In this document: positions 33,757-45,441 of the stretch, piece by piece
Numbering within the stretch: position 1 is the stretch's first letter
Layout of the letters: each line of letters opens with the position of its first letter
DNA from: Acanthosepion esculentum
Lineage: Eukaryota; Mollusca; Cephalopoda; Sepiida; Sepiidae
Direction: 5' to 3'
DNA: 64,000 nucleotides
NCBI GenBank assembly: GCA_964036315.1
Contig: OZ038488.1
Location: 65,272,409 to 65,336,408, forward strand
Notes under the pieces: generated by a model
What the model was told of the DNA's origin: nothing
Database searches by the model: none
Seen by the model: only the letters and a program-made list of their open reading frames with translations
Position numbers and translations under genes: made by a program

Positions 33757-33942
33757 TATTATTTACATTATTCAGACTATTGTCCTCATCTTTGTCACCA
33801 TATTTATTACAATGTTTCGGCTGTTGTATGCTCTGGCCTTCTTCAGGTGGTTGGAAGAAGGCCAGAGTGTACAACGGCCGAAATGTTGTAATAAATATGG
33901 CGACAAAGATGAGGACAATAGTCTGAATAATGTAAATAATGT
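33757..33942. repeat. Palindrome 2, ~85-90-bp arms
   Basis: Arms of about 33,759-33,844 and 33,854-33,940 are nearly perfect inverse copies. Each carries GAAGAAGGCCAGAG, a GGCC/GGCC or GGC/GCC hairpin, then CGAAA and TGTAATAAATATGG and GATGAGGACAATAGTCTGAA toward the outside. Confidence 0.93.
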
Positions 33943-33989
33943 ACATAATACGTTATCTCAGAAATATAGACAGATATTAAAGTGTGTTT

Positions 33990-35470
33990 GATTTGCGTTT
34001 ATAGATCATAAAATATTTATCAGAACTCCCCCAAAGTATTTCATGCATAAAGAAGTATGCTCTTTTCTAATTAGAGTGGGATTTATAAAATCAAAATTAT
34101 GGCCTGTTTTGTTTCTGTGTAATTATGAGCACATTTAAAGGACTGACCCTACACAGGATTCTCTTATGTTTGTAGATGCAAGCTTTTAGATTTCAAAGCA
34201 ATTCTATACATTTTTGTCTTAGTAAATTGCTTTCTCTTTTAATTAGAGTAGCATCTTTTAAATCAAAATTATGGTGATAGACTTTTCCCTAAAAGTGTTC
34301 TTGTTGTTTTTTTATGTGGCAATCAGATGTCAAGATTTTTTGAATATTTAGATATGAAACTGAGTGTTGTATATCCCCCTGGTTCTGAGGAGGTCTTGGG
34401 TGACAGTAATCACTCGATAATAAAGTTTCAATCTTCTTTCATGGCCAGTGATTGCTATCCAACACAGGGAATTTTAACTTAGCTAGTTTATTAATGTCAA
34501 TGCATACATCTAACTAGCCAGTGGGGTTGCTCTCTCCCTCCACTGGGGAGTAGTTTCCAGACACAAAAGAAATACATCTACATTGTTTGACGGTTAAAAC
34601 TTGACTCTCCGAAAAACCTTTCTCTGTATCTATCATTCCCATGCTAACTCAGCCAATCAAAATAGACTTCCTTTATATTGTCTTGTATCTGGCCTTAAAG
34701 GTCAACCTCAGGAAGTCTAAGCAGAGATACACTTCTCTAAAAAATAATAGTCTGCTAAACTATTATTTAACATTGAGCAGTTATGAACTTTTGGGAATCT
34801 AAATGACAAAGATGTGGCTAAAGGCAGCATACATCCTTGCTTAATGGTGAAATTAATGGTGATACTCTTCATAACTGAGTTGGATAAAGCATGTTAGATC
34901 TAATGACATTTTCTCCTGCATATATATATATGAAGAAATATAGTCTTAAAGTGTGCTATATTTATGGGATAAAGTGCTCAATATCAGAGATAGAGCGTGT
35001 GTAAATATATATATATAGCGGTAACAAAGATGATGTGAAGCCAGAATGCTGTCAGTCAGTGGAAGTCTGTAAGAAAAGACATTTAAGGCAAGAAGTTTTT
35101 GCAATAAAGTGCTCGATATCAGAGATAGAGTATTAATAGGATTAATATAAATATAAAATTTGTCACTCAGATGATTGATGTTATATTCAGCATTTCTATT
35201 CCAGAGTTTTGTAGATGAACCTTTGTGTAATTGTTCAGTCTACTCATCAGGAGGCATCAGTAAATGTCTATCAATTTTCTGATTTTCGTTATTTTTTATA
35301 TTAAGCTAAAAAATAATTTATGTGCATTTTTATTGGGGTTAGGTTGATTTTTCTTCTTTTTGTGCATGTAGATATGCGTGTATGTGTGTATGCATGTATG
35401 TGTGCATATGTGTACATGTGTAAGATGTCATGGTTATTTCTTCTTTTCATAATTTTCTTGTCTTCTTATA
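33990..35470. other. Unassigned AT-rich DNA
   Basis: No gene is supported. Two pairs of internal repeats are present: ATTAGAGT(G/A)G...ATCAAAATTATGG near 34,070 and 34,245, and ATAAAGTGCTC-ATATCAGAG near 34,970 and 35,104. Confidence 0.5.
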
Positions 35471-35475
35471 CTCTC

Positions 35476-35476
35476 T

Positions 35477-35550
<74 letters not shown>
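35476..35550. repeat. (CT)n(TA)n compound microsatellite
   Basis: About 17 CT units followed by about 18 TA units. Confidence 0.97.
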
Positions 35551-35558
<8 letters not shown>

Positions 35559-36090
35559 ATATTAAAGATGACTGACAAGGTACTGTAATTAACGTTCTTA
35601 TTAAATTTTTCTTGTGTTCGTATATATACCTAGCAAGAAGATTCATGTTACATCTTTCCGAGCATAGCTCAATAGGACCCATTTAAACACAAACAAAACT
35701 CCATCTGCAACATACTCATAGAAAATACAACTATAACAGCCTCATCCACATGTAAAAAAGGCTAAAAATAATGGAAGCATTAATAATAAAAAAGAAAAAG
35801 CCAATACTCAATAATATCAACTATAAACATGGCCACAATGTGCTATGTTTTTAAAAAAAAAATTCTCATCACTATAAATACACATATATAAAAATCTATA
35901 TATTCAATTAAAAATGAAAAAAAAACATCCTTGATAATGGCTAATAAAATAGTCAAAAGCAAAATTGCTCGGATATATAGAATATTTGGACAGTTTTTAT
36001 ATACATTTATGTCCAGAACAAACATGAAAAATTGAATATAATACTTAATTGCAGTACATTGTCAGTTGTCTTTAATGAAATATACAATTT

Positions 36091-36138
<48 letters not shown>

Positions 36139-36354
36139 GTACTTCACAAAAGTTGAGAAAATTTCAGTACAAAAATATATTACTCTAATATCTTCCTGCA
36201 AAGATGTATCATTTTTTGTGAGCAATGTTTGAAATATTGTAAAGATTTCTAGGATCTCTGTAAACATATCAAAGGGGGAATGGTGGAAACTGGTAAGTTT
36301 ATCATGGTCAAAATCATGACCATTTGGTTAACACACACTTGAATGTATAACACG
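35551..36354. other. Unassigned AT-rich DNA with (TA)n at 36,096-36,133
   Basis: No gene. The TA tract has about 19 units. Confidence 0.6.
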
Positions 36355-36560
36355 CATCTGGCATAGCTTCCCTGTACCTTTTCTATAAATATTTTCATGG
36401 TAATTGTTCTGATGAGCTTTCCTTTCTGAATACCTGACTTCACAAATTTAAGCACAGTAGGGATTGGAAAAGACAAAATTTACAAAGAGCTACAAAAGAC
36501 AGGAAATTGTGGAAAGCCATGACTACTCACATCCTGAAGGGATAAGTCACATAGAATAAA
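36355..36560 (+). mobile_element. LINE-A scrap followed by RTE 3' scrap
   Basis: 36,359-36,450 encodes the LINE-A LFYKYFHGNCSDELS block. From about 36,455 RTE tail sequence follows (AAGAGCTACAAAAGACAGGA and CACATCCTGAAGGG). Confidence 0.7.
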
Positions 36561-37483
36561 AAGATGACGACTAGATTTGCAGCTATATATCATCATTTTA
36601 CTGTTGAATCGATAAATATAACCATAAGTTTTATGCTAATAGTTTTGTGGAAAAATGAAATAAAACCAATAAAGTAATAATAATAAAAAATAGAAAAAGA
36701 AATACATGATGCTAATAATAAAGGAACTGGAAAACTTATTACCCCACTTGGCTTCACCAAACGCTAGTTAGGTGGAGCTGTTTAAGTTCTATAAAAAAGA
36801 CAAACATTTCCTTCTTTTATCTTTTTCTGCCTCTTATTCCAAGATGTATCAGAACACAGATAAAAACATCCCTTCTAAGAAACATTATCCTTTCCCCAGT
36901 CAATTAACAGATGAATTGCAAGGCTGACTTGGATTCAACCAATACAACCATCCTTATTATGACTTTTACCCAAACTTACTTCTGAACCAGAAAAAGAAAC
37001 TCTCTTCCACTTTCCAACATATAGCATTCACACATGTTTTGCTGAAACTCCACCAATGAAGTGAGACAAGTTTGACCATTATAATGACACTTATCTTGCC
37101 CTAACTTCTGGACCAAGGATAAGAAAATGGACCTACCCAAGAGATACTGAGAACTTTGTTTCAAAACAGTTTATATAAAAAAAGAGAATAAACATTCTGT
37201 AATAGAAACCCAGGTTTTTGCATGCTTCTTCTTTTGTTGTTTACATGTGAACATGCACTCACCTACAATGCATCAACACTCAAACTTTAATTCCATAGTT
37301 TATTCTCTTGCATTTCTTGCTTGTGAACCTCTCTGCCAATGTCTTGTGTTCTTGTCAACTATGATCTTCAGAAATTAAATAGAATATCAAACGTCATGTT
37401 CTGTCTCCTTGAATACTATCCTTTTATTTCTATTGTTCTTTCTCCTAAATAACATTTTCTCAGTTTCTTTCATACTTAATAAC
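36561..37483. other. Unassigned AT-rich DNA
   Basis: No gene is recognised. The small minus-strand open frame at 36,976-37,164 has no identifiable domain. Confidence 0.45.
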
Positions 37484-37535
37484 TCCTTGTGTCTTAGTGA
37501 CTTTATCGCCTTGCTTGAGGTGAAATGATTAAAAC

Positions 37536-37575
<40 letters not shown>
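37484..37575 (+). mobile_element. LINE-A 3' end with (TA)n tail
   Basis: CTTAGTGACTTTATCGCCTT then GCTTGAGGTGAAATGATTAA matches the LINE-A 3' ends at 6,680-6,720 and 21,010-21,050 (inverted there). It runs directly into (TA)n at 37,540. Confidence 0.75.
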
Positions 37576-37579
<4 letters not shown>

Positions 37580-38406
37580 CACAATAGGTAAATTGTCACC
37601 ATTTCTTAATTTCACACATGTGCATAGTTTGTTTCTGCTTTTGTTGACTGCACAGTATAGTTGGGACAGTTGGGCACCATCTGTGAGAAAAAGAGCACCA
37701 TGTCTCAATTTATGCCACCAGAAATTTGAAAATGGTGAGCTGTACTGCTTGATATTAGCACAAGAAGCTCCAATACAAACATTTCAGAGTGTTTGGATGT
37801 TAATCTAAGGACAGTGCAGAGGATTAGGAAAGACTTGGATGAGTCTAATAGTGATTATGAAGGTGTTTAGAGTGATCACTAGTGATGGTGATGTTATGCC
37901 TCCATTCATCTTCCCACAGGGACTCAGACTCAATGCAGAGGCCTATATTAAGTGCATGGTTGCTGCTGGAAGAACTTATGTCTAGTAACATGACTCTGCA
38001 TCATGCTACATAAGCAGGAGAACCCAATCATGATTGTCAGACAATTTCTGCAACTACATCATCACTTACATCTGGCTACTTAACTCCCCAGACTATAACA
38101 TTCTTGATTATTATGTGTGGGGCATAGTTGAGTGAGAAGCCAACAAAACTCCTTGTAACACCAAAGATGAACTGAAGGCAAAAATTATGGCAGCATTCAC
38201 CAACTTAAATAAGGAGTTGCAGGAGATTCCGAAGTCATCTGGAAGGCGTAGTTGAAGTCAATGGGAATTATATTGAATAAATTTACTCTTTAGTATTTCA
38301 AAATATTTCTGTGTAATTTTGGTAAATATATCTGTTAAAATGAAATGTCAGTGTTATATTTTTTTTCTCTCCCATAATTTAGACGACAATTTATCCATCG
38401 CACCCT

Positions 38407-38407
<1 letters not shown>
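37576..38407 (+). pseudogene. DD37D transposon deletion derivative 3
   Basis: The left end is GTGCACAATAGGTAAATTGT and the right end is the inverse of CAGGGTGCGATGGATAAATT. Inside are a HTH remnant (NTNISECLDVNL-like, LRTVQRIRKDLDES), then a direct junction to VFRVITSDGDVMPPFIFP, ASCYISRRT and a PDYNILDYYVWG-like block. Stops and frameshifts occur throughout. The junction after the HTH is at the same place as in derivatives 1 and 2. Confidence 0.9.

Positions 38408-38476
<69 letters not shown>
38408..38476. repeat. (CA)n(TA)n tract
   Basis: About 24 CA units then about 9 TA units, directly upstream of the hammerhead fold. Confidence 0.97.
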
Positions 38477-38480
38477 GAAT

Positions 38481-38570
38481 ACACATATACCTACGTAAAC
38501 TATATCTTGTGCCCGATGAGTTGGGTAACCAACGAAACTTAAGTCGCACACCAAACGTAGGTATATGTGC
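38481..38570 (+). ncRNA. Type I hammerhead ribozyme-like sequence
   Basis: The distal stem I is a perfect 15-bp pairing (38,482-38,496 with 38,555-38,569), then an internal loop (11 and 4 nt) and a proximal 5-bp stem TGTGC/GCACA (38,508-38,512 with 38,546-38,550). The core is CCGATGA at 38,513-38,519 (consensus CTGATGA, one change at the U4 position). Stem II is GTTGG/CCAAC with loop GTAA (38,520-38,533). GAAA lies at 38,534-38,537. Stem III is a minimal ACTTAAGT hairpin (38,537-38,544), and C38,545 completes the GTC cleavage triplet. Family knowledge: such RNAs self-cleave after that C and mark retrozymes and Penelope-like elements. The U4-to-C change may weaken or abolish activity. Confidence 0.85.
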
Positions 38571-39085
38571 ATTTATTAATATATATTTCTTAGGTCTGTC
38601 TAATCACATTGAGCACTATTATGTTTACACCTCTTGGATAAATTTGGTAATTATTTCTTTGCTTACGAACGTATGCACGCTAGCATGTGTGTATACGGTT
38701 GCTAATATCTAGTTATTTCATTTACCTAACGCTATATATATATATATATATATATATATGTGATATTTCTATAGGAAATGATTAGTAGACATAAAGAGCA
38801 TTATTCCTAAGTACTGACTTAGTACACACTGACTATCCCATTCTTGTAGTCTAGTGACAAATTAAGCTACTATGTAATTTTTAAGCAATTCATGGATTTT
38901 TATTTCTCATTATTATAATTGTTATATTTAGCAGGTATATGTGCTTGAGTAGGCATTCTTGTTTTTAAGCTGTGATGGTAGACATTAACTTCATTGTTTA
39001 AAAACAGGTATGTCTAATGAAACATGTGTACTCACTAAATATAGCATTTATAGTAATATATATATATTAATTAATAATTATATAT
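38571..39085. other. Spacer with (TA)n at 38,732-38,758
   Basis: 38,571-38,731 keeps several CpG sites, unlike its surroundings, and could be part of the hammerhead-bearing element. A family-C SINE tail lies near 38,925. No gene. Confidence 0.45.
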
Positions 39086-39779
<694 letters not shown>

Positions 39780-39950
39780 AATAGATAACGGGATGGTGAA
39801 TGGTAGGCTTAGCAGAGGGACAAATATTGCTAACAGCTACAAGAGATAGGAAGTTGTGGTGAGCCATGACCACTCACATCCTGAAGAGACATGGCACATA
39901 GAAGAAGAAGAAATGCTAAGGAAGAGAAGAAGAAGAAGAAGACTTGGCTC
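39780..39950 (+). mobile_element. RTE-like 3' end
   Basis: AGGAAGTTGTGGTGAGCC, CTCACATCCTGAAGAGACAT and GGCACATAGAAGAAGAAG, then a longer GAAGAAG-rich tail. This is the clearest view of the family's 3' end. Confidence 0.8.
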
Positions 39951-41129
39951 AAGATACCTGGCAGCATGAATAGTGGAACTGATTTTTATGGGACAGTTGT
40001 ATAATTGTCTGAATTCTAAAATTTGTCTTTGACCTTTCTCTGTCCTTGTGGTATTCTGCCATAGATTGTATCTTGACCCAAGTTAAGTAATTGAAGTTGC
40101 ATGCCAATCGCATAATTGTTAATCTAGGTTAACACACTGCAGAACCGGAAGTTGTAATAATTTTCTTTATTTATTTCAGAACTGATCTATGATCTAATCT
40201 AACATCAGAAAAACTCATATTATTCTGCCATCTATCAAGCTGTATATATTTACAATGACCCATTCATTTTACATTAGTGAGAGTGTGTGATAGGCTATTG
40301 TCAGTCTTTCATGGAAAGGTGGAATATGCTATTTGTATACAACAGGAGCAATTTTTTTATTGATTTGTATTTTAGTTTTCATTTTCAAACCAATCAAGTG
40401 AATTTTGTGTTCAAGGAAAATGATAAAAAAAATATTTATTATGAAAGTATAAAATTTTGATGACTATTTTATCTGGTTTGCTGTTCATTAAAGATTTGGG
40501 TAGAGTTGTACAATAAGTAGTATAACAAGAAATAATTAGTTTTTTTCAAATTTTCTTTTCATATTACTATATATTAAGCACACCAGATTATGAGTATTAA
40601 ATTTTTTCTAATTAAATTTTATAAAAGTTAATAGGCAGTTTTATTGTAAATTGATTCTGCCAAACAAATATGCTCACATAATGTGATTTCTTAAAATTTT
40701 AAAAATAAATTGCTTTTTTGCAGTTCATAATCTCAAGTGCTTAAGCGATAATAAAATATATAAAAAAAATTACGAATTTCATTTTTTTAAAAATAGCTTT
40801 GCCAGTTTTGCCAAGAAGTCATTATATGGAGCTGTCAAGCACCTATAAGATCAGGACACTCCTTGATTTCACTATCTTATCTGTTTTCCTCCCAACATGC
40901 TTTAGCAGTGACACCAACTGGACCTTCCCAGACATGGAGATATTTTTCCCCTCAGTGAGAAAATTTTATTCACACACACACACACACTTACGTGCATCAC
41001 CAACAAAATTCCTAACTTTAAACTTTTGCATATATACTGTGTATTTTCTCGTATAAAAACCAAAACATAAATTATTGTGTTGTTGAAATTCATTCCTTAC
41101 ATGCGTTATTTACTTATGCAAAAATTGCC
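39951..41129. other. Unassigned AT-rich DNA
   Basis: The plus-strand open frame of 85 codons at 40,799-41,056 has no domain that I recognise and overlaps a short (CA)n run. The rest shows nothing. Confidence 0.4.
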
Positions 41130-41950
41130 ACTGCTTTTAGCCTAAAAGATTATCTTAACACCATTAGATGTGCAGATGACATAGTGTTGATAGCAGACAC
41201 AGAAAAGAAATGACAGGAGCTCCTACAGAAAGTAGTGAAGGAATGCAAGAAGAAAGGACTAAACATCAATTGCAATGTATGATTGTTAACAAGAGGAACA
41301 GCCCAACATGCAAATTACAAATTAGAGATACCAAAATCAAGCAACTACAACAATTTAAATATCTGGGAAGTGTTTTAACAGAGGTTAAAAAATGCATTAC
41401 TGAGATCTGAAGGTGCATTGGATTAGTGAAAGGTGCCTTCCAAATGCTAAGCAAAGTATTAAGAAACAAACAATTTTCTTAGAAAGAAGGAAAAGAGTAC
41501 TGAACTGTTATGTAAAATCCATCCTCATATATCGCAGTAAATGCTGAGCAATCTCATCACAGATGAAGAAGAGACTTGAAGCAACAGAAATGAAAGATGC
41601 TGAGAATACCATGGACTGAACATGTGAGCAATGTAAAAGTTTTAGAGAAAATTGAAACAAAAAGGACACTTACTTTCAGAAAGAGATAGTAGCAATTTCC
41701 AGCACACATACTGAGGAAAAAGAGCTTGGAAAATTTAATACTTACAGGGCAGGGCAGATTGAAGGTAAAAGGGATAGAGGAAAACAAGGTATAACCTACC
41801 TAGTGAGCTTGAGTAAATGGATTGCAAAACAGGGTTTAGGAGAGATAACAAAAAAACAATAATAATTAATTTAATAAGAGCTACAAATGACAGGAAATTG
41901 TTGAGAGTCATGATTGTCAATGTTCTAAAGGAACATGGCCAATAGAAGAA
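41130..41950 (+). pseudogene. RTE-like RT fragment
   Basis: RCADDIVLIADTEKK (catalytic box with YADD changed to CADD) lies near 41,168-41,210. Then come ELLQKVVKECKKKGLNINCN, IRDTKIKQLQQFKYLGSVL, MKKRLEATEM, and the tail with AGGAAATTGTTGAGAG and AGAAGAAAAAG. It has stops and frameshifts. Confidence 0.88.
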
Positions 41951-42039
41951 AAAGTAGTGCTGCAATATTAGGTGATCACCAGCGTGATTTCAACAGGCAT
42001 CTACTGCAACACTGTTTAAGAAGACATTCAACTTTTTTC

Positions 42040-42125
42040 TTCAACCACAGCATTAGCAGCAGCAGCAATCAAAACATGGGCAGCAGCAGCAGCAGCAGCA
42101 GCAGTTGCAGCCTAATCAGCAGCTA
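42040..42125 (+). repeat. (CAG/AGC)n tract
   Basis: About a dozen AGC units with interruptions, just after the RTE 3' tail. It gives a short Ser run in one frame. Confidence 0.9.
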
Positions 42126-42164
42126 TGGTTAGTTTTAAGGATCAAAAGCAAATTTACAACAGGG

Positions 42165-42410
42165 ACAATAGCCTAGTAGGTAAAAGCGTTGGTTTATGGA
42201 TTTGGTGACATTGTGGTTATGAGTTCAATCCCTGGGTCAGTATACTCAGTGTAAACAGGCTGGCAATAACTGAACAGTACCAAATAAAAATAAGAACTAG
42301 ACAATATCCCTAGACATGAGCAGGGGAACAAGAACAGTCTACCACCATAGATTAGATAAAGGATTCAATTTGGAAAATCCTGTAGGTTACTTAGATTGAT
42401 ATACACCTTA
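42165..42410 (+). mobile_element. tRNA-derived SINE, family F, copy 2
   Basis: It has TAGCCTAGTAGGTAAAAGCG (A-box region) and GTTATGAGTTCAATCCCTGG (B-box region). The body is shared with copy 1 at 28.9 kb, including GGATTCAATTTGGAAAA. Confidence 0.7.
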
Positions 42411-42568
42411 GGAAGGCTAGAAGATACAATGGCTGAAATGTGATAAAAACAAGATGAGGAGAATAGTTAGAATATAAATTGTATAAATAACCTTTTTTCT
42501 TTATCGATAGTAATTTTCAACATGTGTCTACTGCTTCATAATAAACTTAAGTTTTTGTACCATTTCAG

Positions 42569-42741
42569 TGCCCATTGTTCCACTAATGGAACACATTTTA
42601 AGACATTTTTGCAGAATGGGATTATTGGGTGTGGCTGTTTCGGTGCCAGTTGATTTGTTGCCAGAATTTTGTACATTAGGAAAAAAAACGTTGATTGATT
42701 CATCATCATTCAATAGTAGAACTTTAAAAAGTTTTAAAACT
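42569..42741 (+). other. Candidate orphan host exon
   Basis: A pyrimidine-containing stretch ending TTTTTGTACCATTTCAG precedes 42,569. 173 bases later an ACT|GTAAGT donor follows 42,741. The frame entered after two bases is open throughout. It reads PIVPLMEHILRHFCRMG, then LLGVAVSVPVDLLPEFC and a polar Ser/Lys end, with a hydrophobic, protein-like composition. I do not recognise the protein. No partner exon is visible in the window. The other strand is also open here, so chance is possible. Confidence 0.35.
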
Positions 42742-42789
42742 GTAAGTTTATTGAAGTCTAAAAACATCAAATCTGTTAATCACTAAAAA

Positions 42790-44129
42790 CTGTAACATAG
42801 CTTTATTTAGTTCACTTGGTAATTATGAGCAATTATCCACATTTTCAAATCTAAGAACAGTTTCATGTATTCTTTTATCTGCATCTCTATTTTTCAACAT
42901 TGTTTTGCTAGCATCCAAACGGTTGTGCCAAAACACCAGCACCCAAATGGCTGCCTCAAAACATAGTAAACTGATTTTTTGGATACCAGACAAGAATTAA
43001 TTTTGATTATTTTATTTTTATTGATAATATACATGGAAATGACTAACATGCAACATATACTTACACCTTGTGTTCAAATACAATTTATGACTTATCATTT
43101 TATACTGATTTTCATAAAGATTTTACAACCATGTCCATGTGCTAAAAGATTGAAATGAAATTATAATCTTACAATTTAAAAAAAATATTCTGGGGAAAAT
43201 ATCTTTTAACCTCTGCTATCCAGTTTAAACTTGGTAGACAACACATTTACCAAGATAATAATGATCTGATATATACTATTACTCTGACAGCATTTTTATA
43301 CACAATTTTGTTTTATCGTTTAATCTCTTAAATTTATCAGTTGTTCACTATGATAAGGGTTGATCCAAAAATTGTCCATTTAAGAAAATTTAGACAATCA
43401 TTTTCTTTTCAACAGTAAATTTCAACATGTCTCCAATTCTTCATGCTATACACAAGTTTTGAACCACAAAGAAATTATTTAAATATTCTATAATTTAAAT
43501 AATTTGTAGCAGTTACCAAATTTCCTGATGTATAAGACATAATTTAACTTCAGATATTAAAATAAATTTAAATGTCATATCCCTTCGAGATGTAGGCAAT
43601 TGTGATTCTTCACAGAGCTTTCTTTATTATATATGTGCAGTAATAAGCAAAGTATTATAAAAATAAAATAAAATATTTCTGAAATCCCCTGAAAATTATC
43701 AGCTACTTAATATCTCATTAACATTAACACCAGCATTCTTAAGGACAAGTCAGTCAGCTAACTTCATTTCTGAAACCAGATACTTGGATAAGGAAAACAA
43801 AAAATCAAACATCCTGGACCAAAGCAAAGGACAATCCTATTTGCACTCTTAATCACTTACAGACATCAATATAAACTCAGGAAAAAATGGCTTTGAAATC
43901 TGTTCCAATGTACTGCAAACTATGAACTCTCTCACAAGAAGCATACAAGTTTTTATTTGTAACCAAAAGAAAATAAACCTTCCAAAACAATGTTCACTAA
44001 GCATTCATTTATTTTTTATTTATAAAACAATATTCTTCCATATGTGAATTGCCATGCATACTTGCAAAAGATAGTGAATTGGTTTCCAGCTGCCTTTTCC
44101 ACAGTTTGGAATTCAGAATTTTCCTGCTC
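42790..44129. other. Unassigned AT-rich DNA
   Basis: No gene or recognised repeat. Confidence 0.5.
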
Positions 44130-44295
44130 TTAGACTGGTTACAACCCAAAGCTATGAGAGCCCAGTCTATCTTGCTATTTAACCCATAGCTGAGAAGATA
44201 TGAATTAATGCCTTTCCCAAGAGAATTTCTGTGAAAGTGAATGTAACAGACGAGGCCAGAACTATTTGAACTCAGCTTGTTGATTTCACTTTCCA
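44130..44295 (+). mobile_element. SINE-like family D fragment
   Basis: CCCAAAGCTATGAGAG, TATTTAACCCATAGCTGAG, CTTTCCCAAGAGAATTTCTG and GTGAATGTAACAGACGAGGC run in the same order as at 12,680-12,850. The opposing minus-strand 110-codon frame is taken as accidental. Confidence 0.55.
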
Positions 44296-44920
44296 TGCTG
44301 ATGTTTGTTACATAACGTTTCCAATGACTTCTCATTTTCATAAACTTTAAAAATAAACAAAACTATTTCCTTTGCTATAAAACATGCACTTTAAATATGA
44401 AGACTTTATTCATCAAAATATATGCAAAATCCAACTCAAGCACAAACACCTTTATATACAAAGACATTGTTATAAAAATCTAAATATATTGCACTGTTGA
44501 CATATTATGACTATTTGTACAAAGTTTTTTTGTATTATGGATTCAATTTTGACAAACCAGCAAAACCTCATTCTGTTAAAACTTGTTTTCAGTACTTTCT
44601 GTTTTATCATTTAATCTGTTATGAGTCGAATTTCACTTCAAATTCTCTTGAAACCTCAAGCAATTTCTATTCAGATGCTTTGTTTATAGATTCCACTATT
44701 TGTTTTTAAGTGTCAAAAAACAAAATAAGAAAAAGCATTTGATTCACAAATACATCTTTATACACTAAATCTGATTTTATTATGCCAATCACTGAAATAA
44801 AATTGATATTAATCAATCAATATGAGGAAAATTTTATTTCTATCTTGTCAGTTTCAGCTTGTAATATTTCTCTTTATTAAAAATATTGTTAATAATTTAT
44901 TCTGAGGATGTCACATTTTT

Positions 44921-44922
<2 letters not shown>

Positions 44923-44955
<33 letters not shown>
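44923..44955. repeat. (TA)n tract
   Basis: About 17 TA units. Confidence 0.96.
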
Positions 44956-44957
<2 letters not shown>

Positions 44958-45048
44958 TAAGTAATCCAAGTAAATCCTAGTAATATAAAATATTATAACT
45001 GATCCACAGAAGAGAGCTCAATATATTTATTATAGAGCAAATATGAAT

Positions 45049-45356
45049 TACAAGTAAATAAAATCCAATACCCATATGATTTTGCCCAGAAATTTTCAAA
45101 ATTTTTCATCTTAATTTCTCTCCTTTAATCATTGACTCTGACCCCCTCCCAAATTTATTCTCTTTTTTCTCTCTTTCTCTTTCTCTTCCCCTCCATTTTT
45201 AAATACATTTGATCTTAGTTGTAAATTTCCCTCCTCTTTTTTTCCTATTTACAAAAACATTATAATTCACTTTTTTATCTAACTCCTTGGTGTTGACAAG
45301 CCTGTTCTGGGCGAAATGGCCATATATCATATGGGGTATTTAATTTTATCTACTTG

Positions 45357-45358
<2 letters not shown>
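45049..45358. repeat. TA-flanked inverted repeats, ~45-bp arms
   Basis: 45,049-45,095 (inverse) and 45,303-45,358 share CTGGGC-AAAT, CATATGGGGTATT, ATTTTATCTACTTGTAAT. The tails point outward. The right arm has GCC-TGTTCT-GGC-GAAA at 45,300-45,316, then runs into the TA tract at 45,359. Confidence 0.75.

Positions 45359-45438
<80 letters not shown>
45359..45438. repeat. (TA)n tract, 40 units
   Basis: One of the longest perfect TA runs in the window. Confidence 0.98.

Positions 45439-45441
<3 letters not shown>

Noticed and set aside
35320..35682. Open frames with Ser-Leu and Ile-Tyr repeats
   Set aside because: They are translations of the (CT)n(TA)n tract.
37484..37575. GCCTT-GCTTG-AGG-TGAAAT as a hammerhead-like module near (TA)n
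   Set aside because: It matches LINE-A 3' ends elsewhere, so the LINE explanation is simpler.
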